Below are positions 11,340-21,544 of a stretch of DNA of 64,000 nucleotides, in pieces. The stretch's first letter is position 1. Every line of letters starts with the position of its first letter. The position numbers were made by a program, and so were the translations under genes. The notes under the pieces were generated by a model. That model ran no database searches and had not been told where the DNA came from. It saw only the letters and a list, made by a program, of their open reading frames with translations. Source of the stretch: Posidonia oceanica (Eukaryota > Streptophyta > Magnoliopsida > Alismatales > Posidoniaceae); NCBI GenBank assembly GCA_037176725.1, contig JAZBRS010000026.1, positions 98,005,501 to 98,069,500 on the forward strand, read 5' to 3'.

Positions 11340-11900
11340 TTTTAATTCAAAAATTAAATGCATTTAAAACCCTCCACCCACCCACCCCACACACCCCCGA
11401 CCCACACCCACCCACCACCACCAAAACAAAACCTAGCACCGACACTCCTCCCCACCTCCCCTCCCCTGTGAATCCACCCAACCCCTCGCCCCCCCTCCCG
11501 CCACCGACACCTCGATCCCTTCTTCCACTGCCGCCCACTTGACACAGTCTTCCTCTTGACGCCGCCGTTTGCCGACGCTATCTTCGGTCCCCCCACCCCG
11601 TGTGACACACTGCCCTCTCCCGACACTGCCCTCCCCGATGTAGTCTTCCTCCTGTTGCCTCGCTCATCCTGTCGCCTAACGGATCTCGCCACCAACGAGC
11701 AGATCAGAGAGATGGGGAGCGGATCCCGCCACTAGCAAGCAAATCCACGGAGATCAGGAGTAGATCCGACTGCATCCAGCCGATCACCCTCGTCGACTCC
11801 AACCACTTCAACCGCACCCTCTTCGCCACCCCCAACACCAACTCCAACCTTCAACCAGCAGAGGCAGAGGGAACTCGCCCTCCTCCGCTAGGCCAGCAGT
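11340..11900. other. C-rich low-complexity stretch, no supported gene
   Basis: Strongly C-rich on the plus strand, giving Pro-rich or Gly-rich frames in several phases without domain motifs. A fragment near 11,855-11,935 reads QQRQRELALLR before a stop and could be gene-derived, but I cannot assign it. Confidence 0.4.
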
Positions 11901-12134
11901 GCGTTGACTCCCAAAACTCTTGCGCTGTCTTCATCAAGCTGATCCCGTCAACAATTTTTTTTAATTCTTATGGATTCCTCTTTGAATCAGAAACAAATCA
12001 GTAATACTGAATGGATGAAAAATTGGAAATTGAAGATTTGTAATACTAAATTGTAGGTTTATTTTGAAGAGGTGGCAGGACAAAAGAAAGGAACGCCCCC
12101 ATTTTTTCTAGAGGAAGGAGAATAGATTGGGTGC

Positions 12135-12230
12135 ATGATGCGGGTGAGGCTCTCGTCCTTCTTCACCGGCGCCGCCGTGGCCTCCAGTGTCAACTTCTAC
12201 TACCTCTCCAACGTCTTTGATCTTCACTGA
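12135..12230 (+). pseudogene. Short ORF, possible exon fragment of a small membrane-anchored plant protein
   Basis: A 31-residue frame starts MMRVRLSSFFTGAAVAS, with a Phe/Ala-rich hydrophobic segment and a codon bias toward C/G unlike the AT-rich surroundings. I recall small plant proteins that begin with a similar MR(V/L)RL-SFF-GAA stretch, but the resemblance is short and the frame stops soon after. It may be a captured first exon. Confidence 0.25.
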
Positions 12231-13230
12231 GCAATATTGCTTTAAGAATTTTTGAAACTTTAGAGTATTAATTTCCTCTGTATTTTTTGTAAATAGCTGA
12301 CTCTCAATAGATGAAACTGATGCTGATTGTTATTGATACTGTTTCTTCATTTTTAATTTCGTAACACTATTTGAGAGTAGAGAAAATTGTTGCTGATCAT
12401 TATTACACTTTGTTTCGTATCATATAAGATGCATTGGTTTATTAATAATGTTTCATTTTAGTAATAATGATTCAGTTTAGTAATACTATTTCAAATTGGT
12501 AATACCGTTTCAATTTAGTAATACACGTAATAAAATATCTTTTAACAACTAATTTTAAACTCCAAACTGTGATACGATTTCAGAACGAAACTGTATTACG
12601 TTAGGAATTATTGTATTGGTTCGAAACTGTAATACAATTTCAACTCCAAACTGTGATACGATCTCCAAACTGTAATAGTTACAATCCTAATGAAACAATA
12701 ACAATCCTTAATACTATTGAAATAGTATTACAATACAATGTATTAATACAGTTCCACCAAACATGTAGTGATAATACAGTTTCGTAATACTGTCCGCTTT
12801 TAGTAATACAGTTTCACCAACATGTGTTGATAAAACAGTTTCGAAATACTTTCACCTAAACGTATAAACATTTATTTTTTGTTTTTTTTTAAATCTTCAA
12901 TCTATGTAAATAAATCAATTAGGATGCCAAATCTATTATATTAATCTGTATAACAATCAATTAGGATGACAAATCTATGTTAACCAATCAATTAGCATAT
13001 CATACTCCTATAAAAATAGGATGGGCCCTATAAATGTGTAAAACATAACTACCAAAAACGGTTCCTTTTACCTTTCAAATGTGTCAATGAAAAAAAAAAA
13101 GAAAAACAACAACAACAACAAAACCACCACATCCCAAACAGTGGTTTTATGAGAATACCATTAGATCATGATTCAATGGTCATGTTGCATCTTCCCTCAA
13201 AATAGCTAATTTGAGAGAGGATGCAACTGA
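12231..13230. other. Intergenic, AT-rich, with degenerate GTAATAC-AGTTTC phrases
   Basis: Between 12,430 and 12,850 the words gtaatac and gtttca recur many times in both spacings and orders, suggesting an old degenerate minisatellite. No gene was seen. Confidence 0.4.
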
Positions 13231-13239
13231 TCTGTTGCC

Positions 13240-13295
13240 TATGTATACATATGTATATATATATATATATACATATGTATATATATATATATAGG
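13240..13295. repeat. TA-rich palindromic tract
   Basis: Alternating (TA)n with two TATACATATGTATA blocks, nearly self-complementary. It may mark the edge of a small element beginning ATAGGCAAATTATC, but no matching end was found. Confidence 0.6.
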
Positions 13296-13672
13296 CAAAT
13301 TATCTGGTAGGGACCAACCTTAATTAGCTTAAGTAGGGCCTTTAATCTATACTGTTTGATCTGTATCCGACGGTTTTGGCTATTTTGAGTTTAATAATTA
13401 TTTTATTAATTTTTCAGATTTTACTATTGAATTTATCTCATGAAACTAGCAGCAAACGTGGGTAACTGTATTTTGTTTTTTTTTTTGGAAACAATTTGAT
13501 GTAATATCCCGCACTTTTCGAGAACTAGATATGGAAACGTATTAAAATAGTATTGTTGAATGTTTGGAACCGTGTTTCTTGTCCCCAACTCCATCCCCCT
13601 CCTACTGTCTTCTCCCTCTCTCGCTTCTTCTTCGTCTACCCCATCATCTGCCCCCTCCGCTTCTCCATCGAC

Positions 13673-14060
13673 GACTCCCCCAACTCGATCCCACTCGCCC
13701 TTCCCCGCCTGACCCGCATCCAACACTTCGCCGCCGCTGCCTTCCCATAGGACCCCCACCCCTATTTCGGCATCATCCGCCCCATCTGCTATGCCGCCGC
13801 TGACTTCCCCAACTTTGTCCCCGTCGCCCTCTCCCGGCAGACCTGCATCCAACATTCCACCGTCGCTGCCGTCCCACTGGATCCCCTCCCCTACTTCGGC
13901 ATCATCTGCTTCGTCTGCTATGCCACCGACGACTCCCCCAACTTCATCCCTGTCGCCCTCCCCCAGCAGACCCACGTCCAACACTCCGCCGTCGCTGCCG
14001 TCGATTCCGACCCCCTCCCTTTTTTCGGCAACAGCAACTCTCTCCAGGAACAGCAAACAA
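13673..14060. repeat. 129-bp (43-codon) GC-rich tandem repeat, three units
   Basis: Repeat starts lie at 13,673, 13,802 and 13,931 (exact 129-bp spacing). Because 129 is divisible by three, several frames stay open. On the minus strand a 218-codon frame spans 13,433-14,089 with Gly/Asp-rich repeats. On the plus strand one frame repeats a pattern like DDSPNFIPVALPQQT - HVQHSAVAAV - PLPFFG, with one stop in the first unit. I do not recognise any of these as a known protein. The plus-strand frame looks most protein-like, since its repeats are more varied than simple Pro/Ser runs. Confidence 0.65.
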
Positions 14061-14113
14061 TAATTACGTTTTTCTTCTAAATTACACACTATAGTAAAGT
14101 ACGGATGTTAGAT

Positions 14114-14375
14114 CTGAATTATCAGTATATTTTGGTTTATTTAAGTACATACTGTTTTGTATGTTGACATTGTAGTTTTTATTTCGAGTAATTTTTATTG
14201 TAATAAATGCGTTTTTTCAGTAATTACTGGATTTTTAGAGTTTGCATGGTCCATTAATTACTATTTATATATGTATTGTTATTACTAAATTATGCATGTA
14301 TCATTACTTTTTGCTTATAAATTACACACTCTAGTAAATTACGGTTTTTAAATCTGAATTATCAGTAATTTTACA
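14114..14375 (+). repeat. Left arm of a long inverted repeat (MULE-associated)
   Basis: About 262 bp from CTGAATTATCAGTATATTTT to TTGAATTATCAGTAATTTT-type sequence. It matches the reverse complement of 34,772-35,033 nearly throughout (shared blocks TTAAGTACATACTGTTTTGT, TTTGCATGGTCCATTAATTA, ACACTCTAGTAAATTACGGT). The arm sits just outside the FAR1-like transposase pseudogene, as a Mutator terminal repeat would. It contains the AGTAATTACTG words found throughout the complex. Confidence 0.7.
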
Positions 14376-14480
14376 TTTTTTTAAGTAATTACTGTTTTGT
14401 ATGTTGATATTGTAGTTTTTATTTCCAGTAATTAAGATTGTAATAAATCCGTTTATGTTTATATTCTTTATTTCTCAGGA

Positions 14481-17060
14481 TAGAAAATAAAGGGAAAGTT
14501 ATAGTTGTAGTTAATGAATGTTTGGTTAGTAGTGAAAGTTTACCAGACAATACTATTGAAATTTATCAAGATAGTGATAAACCTTATGTTGGTCAGACAT
14601 TTGAGAACTTGGAAGATGTGAAGAATTTTTATTTGTCTTTTGGTGGTCGAGTTGGCTTCTCTGTTCGTTCTCATACCACTAAATTTTGATTAAACAAGAA
14701 TACTAAGCAGAGGATTTGTTCGCAAAAGTTATATGTATGTTTTAAGGGGGGATTCTACAAGGATGTTGATGAGGGTCATAATGATAAAATTTTTGTTAAA
14801 CGTAAGAAAAAGATTGCTCTTACAAGGGTTGGCTGTCAGGCAAAGATAAAAGTTCGGTTAGATAAAAATTATGAAAACTGAGTAGTAGTTGAATTTGTGG
14901 AGGATCATAATCACCAACTTGTATCCCCATCGAAGTTACATTATTTGCCTATAAATAGGTCTATTTCGGTTGCCAAACGATTGGAATTAGAAGGTTTACA
15001 AACCTTTAGCCTACGAACATGTCAGCAAATTAATGTTTTGAGCCAACAATCGGGTGGGTACAATAAGATGGGATGTACTGAAAGGGATATTTGTAACTTT
15101 TAGCGGGATTGTAGAGAAGAAACAAAAGATTATGATGCTCAATTTGTCTTAGATCATTTTCAACTGCAAAAGGATGTTGATGATAGATTTTTTTATGCAG
15201 TAGAGAAAGATGATCATGGACGATTGAGGCATTGTTTTTGGTCTGATGCTATATCTAGGCAGGAATTCGGGATATTTGGTGATGCAGTTACTTTCGATAC
15301 TACTTATCAAACTAATACTTATTGTTTGGTATTTGCTATTTTCTGTGGTGTTAACCATCATTGGAAACCACAAGTTTTGGTTGTGCGCTTATATCAAATG
15401 AATCTCAATCGACATTTGAGTGGGTCTTTTCTAAATTTATTGAATGTATGGGTCGAGCACCCCAGCAATTATTACAGATCAGGATCCAGCAATGAATGCA
15501 GCAATTACTGAAATGTTTTCATGTACTGTGCATAGGTTTTGTGCATGGCATATTTTGCATAAAATTTCTGATAAGCTTGGTGGTATTGCTACAAAATTTG
15601 ATGCCATTTCTGAATTCAATTCAATAGTATATGATTAAGAATTTTCTGATGAATTTGAGGAAAGATGGAATGCATGGATTGAGAAGCATAATATGACCAA
15701 GAACAAGTGGTTGTTGTCTATTTATAGCATTAAAGAAAAGTGGGTATCAACTTATATGACGAACTCATTCTTTGCTGGCATAACAACAACGCAAAGAAGT
15801 GAAAGTTTAAATGCTTTCATTCAAAGTATTGTATCTCACTACAATTCTTTACTAGAGTTTGTGACTCATTATGAGGATTGTTTAAAGAAACAACGTGAAA
15901 CAGAGAATATTTGTGATTTTAAGTCGAAGCACAAAAATGCCAAGTTGTGTAGTGGTATTCCAATGGAGGAACAGATTCATGATTTGTATACGAGGAGAAT
16001 GTTCAATTTCTTCCAAGAAGAATTGAATCGAAGCTTTATGTACAATGTATATCCTTCCGAAGCAAATGATCCACATGCTAAGGTAAACTTTATAGTATTT
16101 CTGCTATATTATGCATGAACATTGTGTTCATATGTTACTGAATTCCTTATTAGAGATATTTTTTCACTTTTATGTATTGTTGTAGTAATTACGGATTTTT
16201 TGCTTTTATAGGGAAAGGACACATTTATAGTATTGTGGAAGGGTGATGACGACAATTGTAGGCTTATTATTTCTGAATCAGATAGGATTAAGTCGAAATG
16301 CAGTTACTGTATGTTTGAATTCAAAGGCTACCCATGCAGACATTTGATTGCCTTCATGATACATTTCAAAATTAATCTCCTACCAGAGCATTTTATTTTG
16401 AAGAGATGGTTTCATTCTATCAAAGATGGTATAAAATTGGACATATACTTAAACAATAATGGTTTGAGTAAAGGTTCTCAATACATGGAGGTCATGGAGT
16501 TAGGGAAACAAGTAGCTAGCCGTGTTGTTCGTGGTGAGGAGTTTTATGAATATGCAAAGCAACACATGAAGTTGATGATAGAGGAGACGAATAAGATGCA
16601 AATTTCCGCAATTAATGAGTTGAACGATCATGGCAAGAGATCAGAACGTTGTTCAATTACTCGGTCTTTCACTCATAACATTAGGCCTTCTACGGACTTA
16701 ATTATTTTACCTCCTTTGCATGTCAAAACCAAAGGAAGTGGTAAAAGTGGTAGGCCTAAGGGTGGAGGTGTGCTACGCATTCAATCTGATCGAGAGAAGT
16801 GTGCGAAAGGAAGGCAATGTAAGACATGTGGAAAACACAATGTTAACCATGATTCTAGAAATTGCCCAAACAAAAAAATAGGTTTGCCAAATGTTGCATT
16901 AAGGTATTTAATGGTTTTTCGTGTGTATTGTATTTATTTTGAATCAATTCATGTTTTTGACAAATTTGTTTGTATCATGTTTCGTAGTGTTGGACCTGAA
17001 GAAGAAGGCACAAGCAATGGCTTACAGACGGATAATAGTGATTTGCAACATTCCAATTAG
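14481..17060 (+). pseudogene. FAR1/MuDR-like transposase of a Mutator-like element, inactivated
   Basis: The translated region holds, in order: an N-terminal FAR1-type zinc domain (FYLSFGGRVGFSVRSH, then CQAKIKVR and EDHNHQLV), and an MULE DDE transposase core with FGDAVTFDTTYQTN, FCGVNHHWKP, TPAIITDQDPAMNAA and CTVHRFCAWHILHK. A C-terminal SWIM zinc finger follows (KCSYCMFEFKGYPCRHLIAF), then a CCHC-like knuckle (CKTCGKHNVNHDSRNCP). One phase-0 intron is plausible at 16,083-16,211 and a second near 16,900-16,986. In-frame stops lie at 14,687 (TGA), 14,879 (TGA), 15,101 (TAG) and 15,636 (TAA). Frameshifts are needed near 15,388 and 15,455. Such proteins excise and insert Mutator elements, and domesticated relatives are FHY3/FAR1 transcription factors. 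The nested repeats around it favour a transposase. Confidence 0.88.
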
Positions 17061-17269
17061 TTTCATTTTTTTTCAAACAAACTTTAAGTTATCAAATTCT
17101 TTATTCATAGTTGTTTTTGTAGACTTTTTATGTAATTTAATTTTTATAATATATGATGGTAATTACAGTGGCATGTATTTTTTGTCTACAATATGATATT
17201 AGACTGAGTAAGGATCATTGATGTATTTATCATGAGAATATTATAAAAGAATATCAAGGTCTACAATCA

Positions 17270-17465
17270 GTAATTTACTGAATGTAACAGTGATTTGTGA
17301 AAAGTAATTACTGAAATGTGAAAATAAGTAATAGAACGCAATTTAGTAATTACTGATGTTAGTTATCTACTTACGGTGATATATGATTACAAATCTGGTT
17401 GCATGTTTCAAGGTGTGTGATGTCAATATATTTTTGTCTACTATTCGATTCAAATAACAATTTAT
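17270..17465 (-). pseudogene. Partial copy of a Ulp1-gene exon with its flanking repeat module
   Basis: 17,379-17,465 matches 32,536-32,625 in the same orientation (ggtgatatatg, then tttttgtc-actat and caaataacaatttatcacct), an exon of the minus-strand Ulp1-like pseudogene. The preceding 17,270-17,360 matches the roughly 90-bp module at 32,435-32,525. It shows that the 3' region of the Ulp1 gene was duplicated inside the complex. Confidence 0.7.
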
Positions 17466-17509
17466 CACCTATAAGAAGATAATTACAGTGTTATTTCTTC
17501 CATTTATTT

Positions 17510-18517
17510 CTACCATAATCTCACTTCTTCTTAAGTTTCTTCAATTGTAAATCGACTGTTATTTATTGTTTATCATTAGTAATTTACTAAATGTAATGGT
17601 GACGGATGATAAATAATTACTGAATTGTGATAATAACTAATGGAATGCAATCTCGTAGATACGGAAGCATTGCAAATTCAATTGTCTCTAATTGGCAAAA
17701 CCATTTCCAAAATAATATGAGTATTACACTCCATGATTGCTGCTAACAATTATGGCTTTCCAATTCTTTGACAAACAATGAGCTTGCTCTGTATGAAATC
17801 ATATTTCACTGTATCTAAAATTCATTTTACACTAAAAACCTGACTTTCATACCTTTTCTAGTTATTGAGCCACAAGTTTGCAAAAGAAATTCACAGCAAG
17901 GTATGCTTAAATAAGAATCTAAGAGTTATAGAGCTCCAGTCTATGATCCATTTGGTGACAAGGAAGGGTGTCAATGACTACATTCATGCAGTGTCTATGC
18001 TGATGCTACCAGACATCAATGGATATGACAAATTCCCCCGACCATTAAATAGTATACTGCATGTGCAGTGTGCGCACTACACTACATGTAAGGGTCTGAG
18101 AAAATTGAAATTTATTATACATTACACTATCTAGATAAAGTAAAGAAATTAAAAAGGGCAGAAATTGTAAGTAATGCATAAAGAAATATACCTATATGGA
18201 AATGTTAATAGAAGATGAAAACAAGATATCCTATGAAAACAATCTGAAGTTGTTATTTATCCTGTGAACAAATGCATATTCTCATGCTCAGGAACATCCC
18301 TAGGATCTCCAATCTTCAACAAATTTAACGCTCCATGGAGCAAAGTTGATGCCACATTGACACTAAAATAGCTTCACAACATTGCTAAGTTTCTTCACCT
18401 ATATGAAGATATTTATAGTGTTATTTCTTCCATAATCTCACCTCTTCTTAAGTTTCTTCAATTGTAAATCAGCTATTATTTATTTGTTTATCATCAGTAA
18501 TTTACTGAATGTAATGG
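17510..18517. repeat. Tandem-duplicated block of about 916 bp, copy 1 and start of copy 2
   Basis: The phrase tcacttcttcttaagtttct at 17,521 recurs at about 18,437 (tcacctcttcttaagtttct), and sequence after 17,597 recurs at 27,363 across the inserted LARD. Both copies include gene-like minus-strand sequence reading STLLHGALNLLKIGDPRDVP in copy 1 (about 18,270-18,350) and a diverged version in copy 2 (about 28,030-28,115). A plus-strand open segment of 89 codons is shared as well (17,865-18,134 and 27,640-27,898). I cannot identify the source gene. Confidence 0.7.
18513..18517. repeat. LARD target-site duplication, left
   Basis: aatgg immediately before TG of the 5' LTR; identical to 27,358-27,362. 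Joining the flanks restores the duplicated host phrase aatggtgacggatgat seen at about 17,595. Confidence 0.92.
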
Positions 18518-21500
18518 TGTAACATCCAGGTCTTCTAGAACTAGTGGGTGTGGTTAGCGCGGATTGCTGGCACGGAGTTCTGGCGCGGATTGCTAGTGCG
18601 GGGTGCAATATTCAAAGACCAGGCATTTTTGCAAAGATAACCTTGGATTTTCTATGGGATATTAATTGGATAAGATTGGGTTTTGGTAACCAGTAATGTT
18701 ATGAGTTTCCATCTATGGGTGTGATGGATTGGTGTTTATTACTCTCTATCTTAATTTTAGGAGGTTGTTTGGGATATTGTAGTTTGTTGGAAGGAGGAGG
18801 ACGTTTGCGCAATTTTTGCGCGAAAATATGAATATAAGAGAGGAAGAAACTGGAAGCTTCTGGAGCTACAACCACGCACGCGCCATTCTGGAATTTCATC
18901 TCCGGGTAGCTGTTGGGGCGGAGGTAGGATTGGAGGCCGGTTGTTGGAGGCATGCATGCATGGGAGAAGAAGAGAGAAGAGGAGGGAAGGAAGGAGGTTT
19001 GGCTGTGGCTGAAGCTTCGGGTACGCTCTCCTTTTCTCTTCTTTTTGATTCAGATTTAGTGAAGTAGAGATTGCATGGTGTGGATTAGAATGGCATGTTG
19101 ATGATGTAGTGATTTGGAGATTTTTAGAGAATTTTAATGAATTATTAAAGGTTTTAATGGAGAATAAGATACTATGTTCGTTATATGTGCTGCATGGCTT
19201 TATGATTTTATATGTAGAGATTGGTAAGTTAGATTATTGGATTTTTCATCTCCAATGATAGATATTATCTCATGCTTGGGTTTTGTATTTTTTTATGGAT
19301 TTGTGGTGGCCTATGTGAGGTGTGGTGAAGTTTTTAGAGCAAAAGAGTTATGGGTTCTCTACTGGTTTTCTTCCTGTATGTGGGTCTGGCGAAGGTGCCA
19401 AGTGCAGGTTGTCAGCAAAAGATTCTGGCGACACTAGGAGGCAGGATTCGCCTTCAAGCTTCAATGGTGGGCTTTCCAGGCTCACCTGGCACCTGCTGGG
19501 CGCTAGTGGGTGCCCAGACGGCTTGGTTTGGCCTGGTTTTGGGCCAAGCCGGATTCTGGAGGATGCCCTTGATTCATGTTAAGCTCAAAACATTATTTTT
19601 TGTTTTATGGAGAGTTTTGTGGCTTTAAATTGAATCTTGTCCTTTAAGAGATTAGCATTTTATAAAATACATTAGGGCAAGATGATGATTAGGCAAATTA
19701 TTAGGAATGAGTTAGGATTGCCTAAAATGGATTTGCATGACCCCACTTGAGCTAAGGTTGGAAATTAATAGACTAAATAACCTAGAAATGCTAAGGTTTT
19801 CCCTAATTGGTATAGACAAACATTAGGGAACATGTTAAACTTAGAATTAGATCTTGGCACCAGAACTTAGTGTTTTGGGTGCTGTTTGTGTGGTGTTCGG
19901 TCTCGTAAGTTCATTGGATCTTCGAAACCGATGCTTTGCTTCTGGTAGGCGTCTCCTAGGTGAATGATATGCCTAGAAGGTGCCATTGTTTCTCTGTTTG
20001 CCGTGTTTTGAAATGGGGTTCTGGGCTCGACAGTAGAGCTGTCGAGGCTATGTTTTGAGCTGTGCTTTCAGCTCGTGGTTTTGTGCTGTGCTTGGTGCTG
20101 TGTTTTGAGGTATTTTGAGTTGTCTTTTAAGGATTTCGAAATGGTTTTCGATAAGAGCTTTGAAAAGAAAATGCATGGGTTTGGCAAAGGTTTTGGAAAG
20201 AGTTTCCCGGTGTTTTCTGTTTGTGGCGAACCAAGATACTGGAGGGGCGTGTCAATAGGATCAGGGGATGTGATGACATTCCTGGTTGGTCGGGCGCGTT
20301 GCCTAGGTTGAGGTCCTGAGACTAAGAGGTTGAGGTAAGTGTTTGTCGAATCATGGAGGTATGATACTCCTTGATTGTCATTCACGAGGCTGAGGCTGAG
20401 GTCTGTTAGTTGGGGGTAATGACTGGACTTGGAGATATGACACTCTGCTTGTTTCGGGTGCCGAGGATCCAAGGTACTGACTATGCATAGTGTATCATGG
20501 CAGCAGACATAGGGGGTATGAGACCTCTGAGTAGCTAGACATGATACCCTAGTTAGTACAGGTACCAAGACTACTTGGTGTGGACTAAGACTGGGGGTGA
20601 GGAGCCCCAGGAGTTTGGAGCACTGGGTCAAGGTGCTTAGAGGGCGTACCCTATGTTGTCCTGCTGAGAGACAGGACCTGTTGAGTCTTGTTGGCTCAGA
20701 AGGTTCACCCCTCCATCGGGTGGTCGACCATAGCAATGCAGGGACACCGTGGTAGCGCCTCAGTGGGCTGCTTGTGGCTAGGTGTTTCGCTTGGGCCCGA
20801 GTGACGACACTTTGTTTGTGTGTGTGGTTGTTGTGCTTGTGGCCGCACCGATGGGGCGTAGGTCTTGCGCTAGTGAGGTGCATTGGTTTGGTTGAGCAGT
20901 GTCTCAGTGCTGGCTTTGTGTTTTGATGTTTGTTATGTTGTTGTATGGGTTCTGAATGCTATTGAGGGTATTCAGACATGGTTGGTTATCTAGTTCGCAC
21001 TAGGAGCATAGTGGACCAGACTGTGTGTTTTAGAGCTTGACTTGGCTAGTATGGCCATTTCAAGTATGCATAAAGATTTTGAAAAGAGCATGCATATAGT
21101 TTTGAAAGGAAAAGAGAAAAGATGATTTCAGAGGCATGTTTTCAGTGGTGTGCTTTATTTGGGCTGTGATGTATGTCCTGCTGTGGCATCCAGGAGAGAT
21201 GCCTGTGTTTGTTTGCTTGTGGCGTGGTTACGCTTGTTTCCTTGACGTTGTTTGTCGAGCTGGGGTGTGTACTAGGTGACCTATTAAGTGGTCACTAACG
21301 TGTGCTTTGTTTCTATTTTTGGCAGGTGCTGGATAGGAGCTAGAGTTGCTAGTGCATATAGGAAAGGAGTTACACTGCCACACATCAAGGGTTCTGGGTA
21401 AGTAAGTTATTTAAGTTTTTTTTTTTTGTTTTATAGTAATTGTGAGAATTTAGTTCTGTAGTTCATGAATGCTAATAGGATAAAAAAATGGTAGCTAGGT

Positions 21501-21529
21501 TGAGAGGTAACGACATTGGGGTCATTACA
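18518..21529 (+). repeat. 5' LTR of the LARD (3,012 bp)
   Basis: Starts TGTAACATCCAGG and ends GGGGTCATTACA. It aligns along its length with 24,315-27,357, with short indels (for example a duplicated ggcacggagttctg in the other copy). It holds a TATA-like AATATAAG at about 18,831-18,838 with a GCGCAA-TTT-TTGCGC palindrome just upstream. Long frames inside (for example the 271-codon minus-strand frame 20,068-20,883) have no domain content. Confidence 0.93.
18806..18840 (+). promoter_or_regulatory. Candidate LTR core promoter with E2F-like site
   Basis: TTTGCGCAATTTTTGCGCGAAAA followed within about 10 bp by AATATAAGAG. The inverse strand reads TTTCGCGC, fitting the E2F consensus TTTSSCGC, and GCGCAA/TTGCGC form a perfect inverted repeat. 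The same arrangement is kept at about 24,616-24,650 in the other LTR. Function is inferred. Confidence 0.4.
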
Positions 21530-21532
21530 AAG

Positions 21533-21544
21533 TGGTATCAGAGC
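21533..21544 (+). other. Primer-binding site (initiator Met tRNA type) of the LARD
   Basis: TGGTATCAGAGC three bases after the 5' LTR. This is the common plant Ty1/copia and Ty3/gypsy primer-binding site complementary to the 3' end of initiator methionine tRNA. Confidence 0.93.

Noticed and set aside
11282..11695. Pro-rich plus-strand and Gly-rich minus-strand ORFs
   Set aside because: C-rich low-complexity DNA; no signal peptide or hydroxyproline-type repeat regular enough to call an extensin.
20068..20883. 271-codon minus-strand ORF in the LARD LTR
   Set aside because: Lies wholly in a non-coding LTR, is disrupted in the other LTR copy, and has no motif.
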